DNA of 64,000 nt from Telmatactis stephensoni (Eukaryota; Cnidaria; Anthozoa; Actiniaria; Isophelliidae), in contig JALIZF010001869.1 in NCBI GenBank assembly GCA_029948255.1, positions 744,001-808,000 on the forward strand, in the 5' to 3' direction. The notes under the pieces are model-generated. The model was not told the DNA's origin. It saw nothing but the letters and a program-made list of their open reading frames with translations, and searched no databases. Each line of letters begins with the position of its first letter. Position 1 is the first letter of the stretch. Made by a program: the position numbers and the translations under genes. Positions 49,601 through 59,700 of the stretch are shown here, in pieces.

Positions 49601-50410
49601 TCTTTTAAATCGGTGAGATCTTTCCTCAAAACTCCTTCGGTACCATCGCTTTAAAAATTGCTTATCTAAGTATATATAAAAATACAATATAATATACTTT
49701 ATATAAACAGGGACACTGAACTTACTTCTAGCATTTTGCTTGGCAATCTCTAGTAAGCTGAGGTATTCATCACGGTCTGTAACCAACTGACTACCCGGGT
49801 TCAGTGTCTGTAGATATCGAATATTTATGTCCTCCGTCTCCAGGAACGTTTTTCGTAAGTTTGTCATAGCAAGCTGCCAAATACTCTCCGTCGATGCTAT
49901 GATACCGATGTCGTTCCATTTAAAGTATCGAAAAATCGAGAGAAAGAGGCCGCCCATTTTGGAAAAGGATTGAACGGTTCTGACAAAAGTTGGATGGACG
50001 CTCTTTTCTGAGAGCGCGCTGGACTCGCATCCCCAAGACACGATTGGAAGGTTCCAGGACGCGGCGAGGAGACTAGCTGGTTCACAAATGATATCACATC
50101 CATCGCCGATAATGGCGTCCACGTTGGCTAGTTTGAATTCTACCGCTTGGTTGAGACCTTCCGCTGCTAGACATTGGGAGTCGTTCCAAAGGAACGTCAT
50201 GTTGTAGCCAGGTAGGAGTGTCGAGTCTGCGTTGATACGCTCGACCGCGATGGTAATGGCGGACGCCGAGGTTTTGCCAATAGGCCAGTAGCCAGTCATT
50301 GGCAGGAGGACACCAATCTTGACCTCTCGATCCACACCAGCACCCAAAACGAACAAAACGCCGATTGACAAAACTAGTGCCGAAAGACCAACAACCAGAG
50401 ATGTCTTCAT
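37641..50410 (-). CDS. Receptor-type (membrane) guanylate cyclase
   Basis: Makes cGMP on ligand binding at the plasma membrane. I read 21 exons: 50410-49726, 47990-47689, 47513-47378, 47029-46898, 46624-46526, 46171-46090, 45763-45628, 45425-45276, 44635-44531, 43778-43674, 43251-43180, 42774-42609, 41938-41786, 41286-41109, 40881-40741, 40468-40345, 39902-39834, 39755-39581, 38867-38769, 38552-38461, 37766-37641. All phases agree; 1108 residues, the usual length. Signal peptide about 1-24; ANF-receptor ligand domain about 28-430 ([14 protein letters not shown]); one membrane span in exon 6 (about 455-478); kinase-homology domain about 575-830 with WTAPEH and [12 protein letters not shown] but HGC for HRD and DWG for DFG; helical linker about 836-885; cyclase domain about 890-1085. 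Metal-binding Asp907 and Asp951, guanine-selecting Glu947 and Cys1019 are present. The conserved motif after LFG is altered: His1023 and Lys1030 in place of the usual Asp and Arg. Ligand unknown. Confidence 0.95.
38019..38360 (+). other. Unassigned 113-codon open frame inside a cyclase intron
   Basis: A plus-strand frame lies between cyclase exons 20 and 21. It has coding-like composition ([28 protein letters not shown]) but starts at TTG rather than ATG and matches no family I know. It may be a relic of a transposon or processed gene. It may equally be chance. Confidence 0.2.
39051..39394. mobile_element. Long imperfect palindrome, about 340 bp
   Basis: Arms run from CCCCTAAATCAAGCAGCACC inward to TTAAGATAGGATATTTTCTT and AACGCGTTGGA, centred near 39222, and are matched by complements out to GGTGCTGCTTGATTTATGGG. 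The inner 110 bases are nearly perfect. It sits in the cyclase intron between exons 18 and 19 (38868-39580). Confidence 0.85.
39938..40300. mobile_element. Non-autonomous TIR element filling a cyclase intron
   Basis: Left end CGGGGGAGAGGACTCCATTT with AAAGGATCGGGTATGC, right end GCATACCCGATCCTTTTACA with ATGGAGCCCCCCCTCTCCCG. Internal TCTTTTAGGG motifs recur three to four times. It occupies about 360 of the 442 bases between exons 17 and 16. Confidence 0.85.
41585..41665 (-). mobile_element. tRNA-like fragment, probable SINE head
   Basis: On the minus strand GTAGCCTAGTGGCTAGGATG resembles box A and the D-arm of a tRNA. A following box B is not clear, so it is likely a decayed SINE rather than a tRNA gene. 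It lies in the intron between cyclase exons 14 and 13. Confidence 0.4.
42895..42932. repeat. (ATC)n microsatellite
   Basis: TCATTATCATCATCATCATC run in the cyclase intron between exons 12 and 11. Confidence 0.9.
43935..44177. mobile_element. hAT-like non-autonomous element with internal 21-bp repeats
   Basis: Ends CAAGGGCGGATTCAGG and CCTTAATCCGCCTCTG are imperfect inverted repeats of the kind seen in hAT-type relics. The same five bases, TAAAT, flank both ends. Inside are about five copies of a 21-base unit, GGAGGGAGTGCACCGTCATCA, which gives an open Ser/Gly-rich frame. It lies in the cyclase intron between exons 10 and 9. Confidence 0.65.
45123..45211. mobile_element. Short inverted-repeat element
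   Basis: ATTCTCGCACCCAGAGCTTC and TTGTCGTTCCTCCCC pair with GGGGAAGAACGACAA and GAGTTCTAGGTACGAGAAT. About 89 bases, cyclase intron between exons 9 and 8. Confidence 0.65.
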
Positions 50411-50999
50411 ACTTGAAAAGAAATGGGTTTCAGATCTACAAAACTAAAACTGTTTGTTGAATGAGGATCAGAATTTTGGAGCGATATTTTTTACGAAAAA
50501 ATCAAGAGTAATAGTAAGAGGACGACAACGGGGTTGCTTTCCTCTTGCGGACTAAGTAGATTAACGTCATAAGAATGGATACAGATATTGTTATTCCCAA
50601 ATATGGTCATAGCTAGTAGCGGTTTAATTGATATGTTAATTTGTTCTCGCAGCCAAAATTTAACCTCGTTCCCAGGGCCGTGCGGTTGAAAATCCCTGAC
50701 GAGTGACAGATTACGAAATAACACCACTACATTACTTATTTCCATTTAATCATTTTTCCTACGAGATTTGAATCTTATTCTTCATCTTTCTATTATACAA
50801 ACATACTTTATTGACAATCTCTATAAACTAATAAATATTATAATACACAAAATGCATTAATAAATGATAATGGTGAAAGATTTTTTTTACAAATTGAAAA
50901 ATGTCACAAGCCTTAAATAAGGGGTTAAGTTTATGTATAGAAATGAGTTATGCATGGAGGAGTTTCTTAGATCTAGAAACACTAAGCTTTGGGCCAATT

Positions 51000-52130
51000 T
51001 CAATGCATTTTGCATGGGTTATAGATTTTGCATTTTGTCGATTTTGGGACATTTGCGACCATTTTGCATGGGCTATAGCCTTTGCATTTTGTCGATTTTG
51101 GGCCATTTTTGGGCATTTTGCATGGGCTATAGCCTTTGCATTTTGTCGATTTTGGGCCATTTTTGACCATTTTGCATGGGCTATAGCCTTTGCATTTTGT
51201 CGATTTTGGACCATTTTTGCGCATTTTGCATGGGCTATAGCCTTTGCATTTTGTCGATTTTGGGACATTTGTGACGATTTTGCATGGGCTATAGCCTTTG
51301 CATTTTGTCGATTTTGGGCCATTTTTGGGCATTTTGCATGGGCTATAGCGTTTGCTTTTTGTCGATTTTGGGACATTTTTGGGCATTTTGCATGGGCTAT
51401 AGCCTTTGCATTTTGTCGATTTTTGACCATTTTTGCGCATTTTGCATGGGCTATAGCCTTTGCATTTTATCGATTTTGGGCCATTTTTGGGCATTTTGCA
51501 TGGGCTATAGCCTTTGCTTTTTGTCGATTTTGGGCCATTTTTGACGATTTTGCATGGGCTATAGCCTTTGCCTTTTGTCGATTTTGGGCCATTTTTGACC
51601 ATTTTGCATGGGCTATAGCCTTTGCATTTTGTCGATTTTGGGCCATTTTTGATGATTTTGCATGGGCTATAGCCTTTGCATTTTGTCGATTTTTGTCGAT
51701 TTTTGACCATTTTGCATGGGCTATAGCCTTTGCATTTTGTCGATTTTTGACCATTTTTGCGCATTTTGCATGGGCTATAGCCTTTGCATTTTGTCGATTT
51801 TTGACCATTTTTGCGCATTTTGCATGGGCTATAGCCTTTGCATTTTGTCGATTTTGGGCCATTTTTGGGCATTTTGCATGGGCTATAGCCTTTGCATTTT
51901 GTCGATTTTGGGACATTTGTGACGATTTTGCATGGGCTATAGCCTTTGCATTTTGTTGATTTTTGACGATTTTGCATGGGCTTTAGCCATTGCACGTTGT
52001 CGATTCTGGTCCATTTTGCACGATTTTGCATGGGCTATGATCTTTGCATTTTGCCGATATTTGGCGATTTTTGACGGTTTTTGTATGGCCTATGGTCTAT
52101 TTTTGACGATTTTGTATGGGCGATAGGCTT
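51000..52130. repeat. 54-bp minisatellite, about 20 copies
   Basis: The unit is GCATGGGCTATAGCCTTTGC, then ATTTTGTCGATTTTGGGCCA, then TTTTTGGGCATTTT with small variants (GGCC/GACC/GGAC/GACG, one extra TTTTTGTCGA). It centres on the palindrome GGGCTATAGCCT. Because 54 is a multiple of three and the unit lacks stops in four frames, long open frames of about 350 codons appear on both strands. The plus frame repeats an 18-residue hydrophobic motif (AIAFAFCRFW), the minus frame a Lys/Cys/Pro-rich one (GYSPCKMPKNGPKS). I regard coding as unlikely. Edge copies at 51960-52130 are more diverged. Confidence 0.92.
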
Positions 52131-52371
52131 TGCATTTTGAATATTAGATATTTATCAGACACACACAAAATGTTGCAAGGTTTTTATTTAGAAAAACTAA
52201 GTCATACAAAATTCTTTTGTTTTCAGCCTTAATTAAATAATCTGGATCAAGTGAGCCAGAATTGAAATCATTCGTTTTTTGTCTACCTAGTGTCTAAGCA
52301 GATAATTATTCACACGAAACATAGGCACCCAGGGTATTCCTGCGCATGCTCGATTGCATTTCGCGAGTACG

Positions 52372-52540
52372 CATAAAGCAGATTTCATATGACTGTGAAA
52401 AAGTCTGCATCTTTTTGCCTTTCGTCGTGCCGTGTTGCAGTGTTTTGATTGGATGAGACTGCATCAAAGTTGACCAATCAAAACGCTGGGACACGGACGG
52501 TCATCACGGCAAGACACGGACTTTTTCAACCCGCTCTATA
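52372..52540. mobile_element. Foldback element, divergent CGTATGA family member
   Basis: GATTTCATATGACTGTGAAA and AAAGTCTGCATC on the left pair loosely with AAGACACGGACTTTTTCAAC on the right. The inner pair TGTTTTGATTGG / CCAATCAAAACGCTG is strong, with CCGTGTTGC / GGACACGG beside it. Confidence 0.65.
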
Positions 52541-53050
52541 GCAAACACCGCTGTAAATGGCCCTTTATGAAGCCTTATAATTGCCCCTGGTATTAAGATT
52601 TTTACCATTGTCTCGAATTCGCCGGTGATCAACAAATTATGAATGCAACTTTGCATTGTTCTCCTAAGAGCAGGGCAGGCATAGCCCCTATGACAAAATT
52701 CTTCTGAATCCCCTACCAGAATCCTGATGTTGCATTTTGAATTGGAAATTCTTTGAATATAAAAACACCGTGTTAGTTAATTTCGACCATCTCTCCATCT
52801 CTACCGTTTACGCATCTGCCGTCAGCGTATGTTATGGGTTTAGTTCTTCAGACTTTGCCAAACTTCATGAATTCAGCTCTTTTAATGTAAAGATTGTCGT
52901 GAAGATTCAGTTAAAATGGGACATTGAAAAAGGAGAATAGACGTCATTATTTCAAGAAATGATTTTCTCACGACGTTTTTGCGTCACCAAAGACAACCGA
53001 AAGCACAATCCCACCCGACATGGTTTGTCGGATCTCTTGTAAAGTACTAC

Positions 53051-53267
53051 CAAGGTCCCCTATACCCCTTTGCAAAATGAAATCACGCAAAAATATTTGG
53101 TCTTTTCACGCGTCACGGATAATTCAAAAATCTCTTTCACGTTCACAAAATAATCAAAAGTTGCTTTCACGTGGACGCAAAAAGATTTCAGTTAGACCTT
53201 CAATTACGTTTCACGTCAAAATAAATCAGCCATTCACGTTTCATGCAAAAGGTATTAGGGGACCCTG
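53051..53267. mobile_element. Non-autonomous TIR element, copy 2 of 2
   Basis: Same orientation and body as 17707-17919. Begins AGGTCCCCTATACCCCTTTG and ends GGTATTAGGGGACCCTG. This copy has CG where the other often has TG or CA (for example TTCACGCGTC against TTCATGTGTC). Confidence 0.85.
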
Positions 53268-53761
53268 TACTGCCTGATACTATGAGAGAATGCCTAGGAG
53301 ACACCTCGTTATGTTGACGTGTCCCTTTCGAGCTTTTTTGTAACTACTTTTCAACTGCCAGCCCATTGGCCGTACCGATAGCGCAAGCTGAATTCAATAG
53401 AGTAAAAAAAAAGGTCGAATACTGGACAATTTAATTGTCTTAATTGGGAAGGTTTTTATTAGGACGATCGCGGAGTCCCTTGGTCATGCTCTTTTGGTGT
53501 TATAGTAATTCGTCCCTTTCCGTCTCGACAACATGCACATTTCTAAATATCTCAAGAAAGTATACTAGTGGCTGTAATTTCTTAGTCAGGTACTCAAGAA
53601 AAACGTTTTAAAGATGCTACTTGCAAGTTTCATTCAGTTTTCGAAAAATTGAATGGACTAAATTCTTTTAACTGTCAGTATTTTAAAATGACCTTTCGAT
53701 TTCATCGATTTTAATCACTATTATTGCAAATAAATTACTAAATTAGTATAAATCATAAATT

Positions 53762-56700
53762 CTATATCGTCACGAGGAAAAATTCCATGAATACCACCCA
53801 GTAAACAGCATTAAATGCCGCAAACGCCAGCGGAAAAAGTAGTCTTGAATACGAGTCCAGACATTCTGTATTGATGATATCATTGAAGTTTATACGACAT
53901 AGGAAACTTCTTTTGGGCTTTTTAGGTTTTTTGTCGTAATCTTCCTTTCGTGCCGTCCCTTGTGATTTAACATAGACTGCACTATATTGATTTGACTGTG
54001 AAAATATATAATAATAGCGTTAATAGGAAATAGATGAATATAGCAAAATATAGATAGACGTTATATAATAAGATTGATAGGCCAAGGGTAGAAGATTTGA
54101 AGTCATGTTTATCAGTTTCTCACGAGATAGATAGATAGCAGGAAGACAGGTACACAGCGTAGAAAAACTAAGCATTCATTTTATACAAACAAATTGACGC
54201 TAAACATACCAATGTGAAGGACTGTAGCCACGGTTTGTCGATCTATTTGTCTGTCTTTCTATACGTCTGACGGACCGACTGACTCACTGACTGACTGACA
54301 AACGTACGTACAGACTGACTAACGGACAGGCTGACGAACTGAACAGTGACTGACTGACTGACTGACTGACCAACTAACTTGACTGAATGGCTTACTGATA
54401 GACTGACAGACAAACAGACAGACAAATAGACTGACAGAAAGACAGACTGACGGACGGACAGACAGAAGCAGGCAGGTCCTAATCATATATACTTACAGGT
54501 AGGTATCCATTAGGTAAACTTCCGTTCTGTTTGTAGCTATCATTGTGACCTCGATTTCTTGTAAATTGAGATGCAAAGTCTTCAGTAAGTGGCCTGTACT
54601 CTTCGCAGTCGTCATCTTGTACCTGATGAAGTGCGACGAATTTCAACATCAATTCCCATATGGTCTAGCGGTTAGGATTCCTGGCTTTCACCCAGGCGGC
54701 CCGGGTTCGACTCCCGGTATGGGAAGTAAATATATTTTTTTCTTTTTCTTTTTTCTTTTTTTCAATTTAAGCCTGCTTTTATATATATTTAGTAGCGAAG
54801 GAATTTCGATATTACAAAGTAAAATTCTTTTATTTTGTATTTGAGGCCGATTTCAAAAACTAGCCTGCAGCCAAGAAACCCAGCGGTGCTCCTCATAACA
54901 TGGCCTGGGTAGCTACTTCATGTGTCGTAGATAATATCCATTGTCTGACCTTGACCTAGTCCAGACCCAGGCTTTGGTAAAATAGAGTCCAGAAGAACTT
55001 GCATGCGCATGCGTTACATGAACTAATCAGACACCATAAAATTAGGGTGTGACCTGGTTACAAGCCTACCAGACCTTTTGACAAGTCACACAGAGCTCGA
55101 ATTTGTTCTAATTTGGGTAAAAACGCGTGCTTTGTACAAGCGAAGGCATACTTAACTGTTTCGATGAATTCGCTTTCAAAATGAGCCCCACTATACCTGA
55201 TTTAATTCAGATAAACTTTCGTCTAACCCTTCGTCAACAGCAGCCATATTAAACGATAGCTTTGTAACCAGGTCACACCAAAATTTTATGGTGTCTGATT
55301 GGTTCATGTAAGAGATACGCATACAAGTTCTTCTGGACACTGTTTTACGAAGCGGAGCGGGGTAAAAAGAGGCCTGGGTCTGGACTAGATCCTGACCTTA
55401 AACCGAACCCTAACCCTACGACACATGAAGTACCAAGGTACTTCTGCTTACCTTTTTGCGGTTTCGTATTCTCCGTTTTCTTCGTTTATTATGTACATTT
55501 TCTAAGTATAATACTAATGTATATTCAAAGAGAACGCCAAACACGAAGAGAAAACATCCAATTAGATACCAGTCTATGGCTTTGACATAAGCTACCTGGA
55601 ATATAAGGAACATGTTTTGAGATGGCAGGTAATGGGAGTTTTATTTGATTAAAAGAACTACGTTAATATATATCTTATCTTTTCAACATACGTGATCTTG
55701 TTGAAAAATCTGATTAAGATATTTTTAAAAAAGTAAATGATTGGAGGGGGGGGGGGGGTTGATATACATTGATATATAGCTCAATGACACAATATGAGAT
55801 GATTGTAATGAAAGATGGCATAGCGCTGAGATAGAACGAAGTTTAGTATGAACGAAAGATGCAGCACTAGACGAGAAATTCCCCCGAGAAAACTTTACGA
55901 GCGGTGACCCTACGGTCTGTTGACCTTAACAAATAAGATAACAAATCTCTGACCTCGTTGGGACTCGAATATGAGATGGCAAAAGAAAACTGAGAGATCT
56001 TCACTAGCATTACCTACCTTTGGCATTGTGTTGTTAAGCATATTAAGAACTGTAGTAATAGTAAGAACTGATGTTATACCCAATGCGATCCTTGCTGCTG
56101 TAGACTCGGGAGGAATACAAAACGATATCCATGATATAATAACGATAAGTGCACACGGTGCATAAATATGGATTAGAAAATATCCAGATCGACGGACGAA
56201 GTGGAAGTTTGCCGAGAGACGAGACCAGTTCCCTGAAAATGATATCCAACAAGGTTTGTACTAGCTTGATTTTCAGATGGCTCATGTGCCGTACGTTCAT
56301 GCAAATACACATACACAAGAGGTGTCTGAAAATCAGGGCGAGGTTGGTATTAAGTTGAAAAAATTGTCAAAACTATTGCTACAGTAATGACGAAAGAGAA
56401 ATAGTGCAACGGGTAGGAAAGAGCATGGGACTGGGGCAAGCTGGATGCAAAGGTATATGGGATCGTTACTACAGCAACGTTCATCTCTTCGATGTGATAA
56501 GGCAGATTTCGTTTGATCAAAGTTGCTTACCTGCATAATACATAGTAAAGAATTGTTTTGCTGTTACATGTGTTAAGTTGTATTGTGGCATGTCACGTGT
56601 TTTCTTGTTGATTGCAATTCCATTGTCAGCTCTGTTTTCCCATCGGTAGACCATCTCTATTGCACCGTAACCGTCTAAAACAATTAAGAAACAGTAATTA

Positions 56701-59700
56701 TTTTAATTATACCCTGTGTTTCTATATCCTCATGAGGGCAAAGTAACCCCTGCAGGCCCACGCAATCCACAGTTTTTGGATGTAAAATTTATGGTCTACT
56801 GAACAAAAAGGGCCAAAAGCCTGTATGAAGAATTCTCCCTGTGGGGCAAGGGACGCGTCAAAAATTTAGCGCGAGAATGACAAGTTTTGATAGTCATTTT
56901 CGTACACGCTAACTTACGATACAGTCTTGATGAATTAAATCTAATCCATGATGGATTTTTTCTTTGTGAGGTTTTAAAACTATTTTACCTTTCTTAAAAG
57001 CTATTTCATCGAGTTATTGGTGTAAATACTCATAACGTACGCACGTTTTGTGAAATGAGATCCTACAGACAACTAGACCTTTTTACCGATACGGCCGCCA
57101 TCTTGAATATATCAACTTTAAACAAAAATTATGGTATGCCCGGGGGCAAAACCAACTGAATTTGACGTACGTTTGGAGAGAAAATTGCAAAGGAAAAATT
57201 TGCGTAATGAAATATTTTTCACCTGCAAAATATAGTAAGTACAAACGTACAAACGTTCTCTATATGGCTGTATGAAGTTCGTGTGAAACAACACATTTTA
57301 TGAGGTATTTCTTGATGTGAGTCCCAGTAAATAAAATCGATTTGCTCCCTGGGCATCCCATAATTTTTGCTTAAAAGTGATATATTCAAGATGGCGGCTG
57401 TATCGGTAAAAATGTCTATTTTCCTGCACTCCGCGTCATCGTTGCTGAAATCCAAACTGATCCCCAGCTCGGTCAAGCTATGACCACTGAGATTTATAAG
57501 CTCTTATAACATGTTATAAGTTCGGCATACTTACAGCTCTCGATGTTGAAGCCACACTTTTGCACATCAACTGGGAACATTCGTAAATCCATCGGACAAC
57601 TAGCCGTGGCAGTGATCCTTCAAGATAAAGAATTATAATTATTTCGCAACAATAGCTGACTTAGCTTGAGACGACCGGTCTTTCGCCGGTGCAGGAAGAT
57701 CGGGGTTCAATTGCCCGGCTGTAACAACACTCAGAGTCTTAAATAGTTAAGGAGGTGCTTTTACATCTACAAAGCGTTAAACCTTCACATCTTTTCGGAT
57801 ATTAAAGGATGTTAAACAGTAGGCCCGTCTCAATTTATATGGGGACGTTCCAGCAATAAGGTCGGCCTGTGGGATTAGTATAGTATGACTTGTGGATTAG
57901 ACCTTGAAATCACCAACCAAGTAGGGGCTACTTATAGGCACGTGCTGGAATACACTAGTACTCAACTGAAAGTGGAATTCCAGTCGTCTACTGGTTGAGC
58001 AGTTTAGCTATCTATCGTAGCCTGTGAACAGGCTCTGGGGGAAGGGGAGGGAAGGGAAGGGAAAGGAGGAGGGGAGGGGACTAGGAGTACGACAGATATA
58101 ACAGTTTATTAGTGGCTTTTACTGTCATACCTTGAATTATAGTGAACATCTCCATTGGGTTTGATAGTCAACATCTTATTTAACGTTGTGACCTTGTGAA
58201 AGCTGGAACTTTTTGAATTTTCGAAGTATGTGTCAGGTACCCATATTTTGTCCACCATGTAGTTGCCGAGAGCAAGGGTTCCATTGAATGTGTGTTTTAA
58301 TCTTGGATCATTCCATAGTTGTCGAAGAAAGAAATCCATTCTGTAATCCTATGATACGAAACGTAACACAAACGTACGTGACACGTCTCCTTTTGAGGAC
58401 AAGAACTATGGTAATCATATAGGATGCTAAGGGGCGTTGCTCATAGAGTTTATTTAGATAGTGTGAAATCTATCAGGCTAGTGCACGCGCTGTAGACCAT
58501 GATAAAGGTTTGGACAGTAATGACCTCTTGCTGCCTAACATACGATAATCAGTCAGTCAGTCAGTCAATCAATCAGTCAATCAGTAAAATAATAAATAAA
58601 TTGGAAAGGGACAGCGCTATCTAAAGTGCTAATTATTTCAACACAGGCACCCCAGGCAATCATTGATTAATTTATAGAGCAGCGCGTAACATCGTACAGC
58701 GTACAAGCAATATAAAGCGGATAGAAGGGTGGTCCGGGTTCGAATCCTCATGAAATAAAACAAGGTAAGAACTTCTATGTAATTATAAAGGAGGAGCAGA
58801 AAATTAAAGAAATCAGTTTAAAATAGTTCAAAATCAGTAAAAAGCATACAAACATGAAAAGATAATATTTACTACATAGTACGTACGTAAGGCGAAAAAA
58901 ACTTTTTTATTCCATGCATGAGTAGTCGAACCCTGACCCTTCCTATTTTCACTACTAAAACACTCCGTCAATTCGCACCACGCGTGACTATTGAGCGTTA
59001 TTATTTCCCACGGGAATGTTTGCTTGGAATGTTCTGCATTCCCACGCTTTCTAATTGGCCTATGCAAGAGTTAATTCTCTCCATTTCGGGCATTTCGACA
59101 AAGTCTCCATCAAGGCCTCTTCAAAGATTTCTTCTCTTGTTTTTTCCTGGCGTCGCCGAAGCAACCTACCTCTCAACCCTTCAAGAACTTAGCTCACTCC
59201 TTTGCCTCAACGAAATAGCGAAACTAAGAACCAGTCTGTGTGGTAATAATAGAAGCAGTGCTTGCAAGAGTAAAAATACTGTACGGCTACTTCAGGTACT
59301 TCTAGTCTTCATCTTCGTTGTAATTCGTTTCTTTGTGTTTTCTCCCGATTTTTATTGTATCTCTTTAGTATTTAACGTTGTTTTTGGCTCCTGGTTTGCC
59401 TTAGCGCTTCCATAAGTTTGCTGTTTTCGTCTAAGGCTATTTTATTAATATTCATATTCGCGCTCGTTGCAAAGTTTAGTTCAGTGAATTGCATTCAGGG
59501 CGTCATCTCCCTCGAGATTTGTCTCGATAAAATTACGTATGTTGCCGTTGTCATGCGTTAAGCCGGTGTTTTCGCGGGTAATAATTTTCAGATTTACAAT
59601 TATTTGGAGATTGGTTGTATATCGCATGTTGCGGTCTGTCAGCATTCTGTTTTAAAGAAGTTTAAGTTTTGTATGTTTTTGGAAATGGCGTGTGTCGCAC

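Larger units (their letters stand above)
50411..53761. other. Intergenic region upstream of the guanylate cyclase
   Basis: The two genes are both on the minus strand, so this holds the cyclase promoter region and the channel's 3' end. It contains the 54-bp minisatellite (51000-52130), a CGTATGA-like foldback (52372-52540) and copy 2 of the 215-bp TIR element (53051-53267). A minus-strand AATAAA (TTTATT on plus near 53454) could serve the channel gene. I see no convincing exon. Confidence 0.6.

Noticed and set aside
50901..52031. Two open frames of about 350 codons on opposite strands
   Set aside because: Both arise from a stop-free 54-bp repeat. No splice context, no unique domain, and the opposite strands cannot both be evidence. 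Kept as a repeat and a finding, not as genes.
54654..54725. tRNA-Glu being a SINE head rather than a gene
   Set aside because: All stems pair, the discriminator and T-run terminator are in place, and no SINE body follows.
58918..59415. 165-codon plus-strand frame as a nested gene
   Set aside because: No recognisable domain, no splice or promoter context, and the composition resembles surrounding intron sequence; left as a possible transposon relic.
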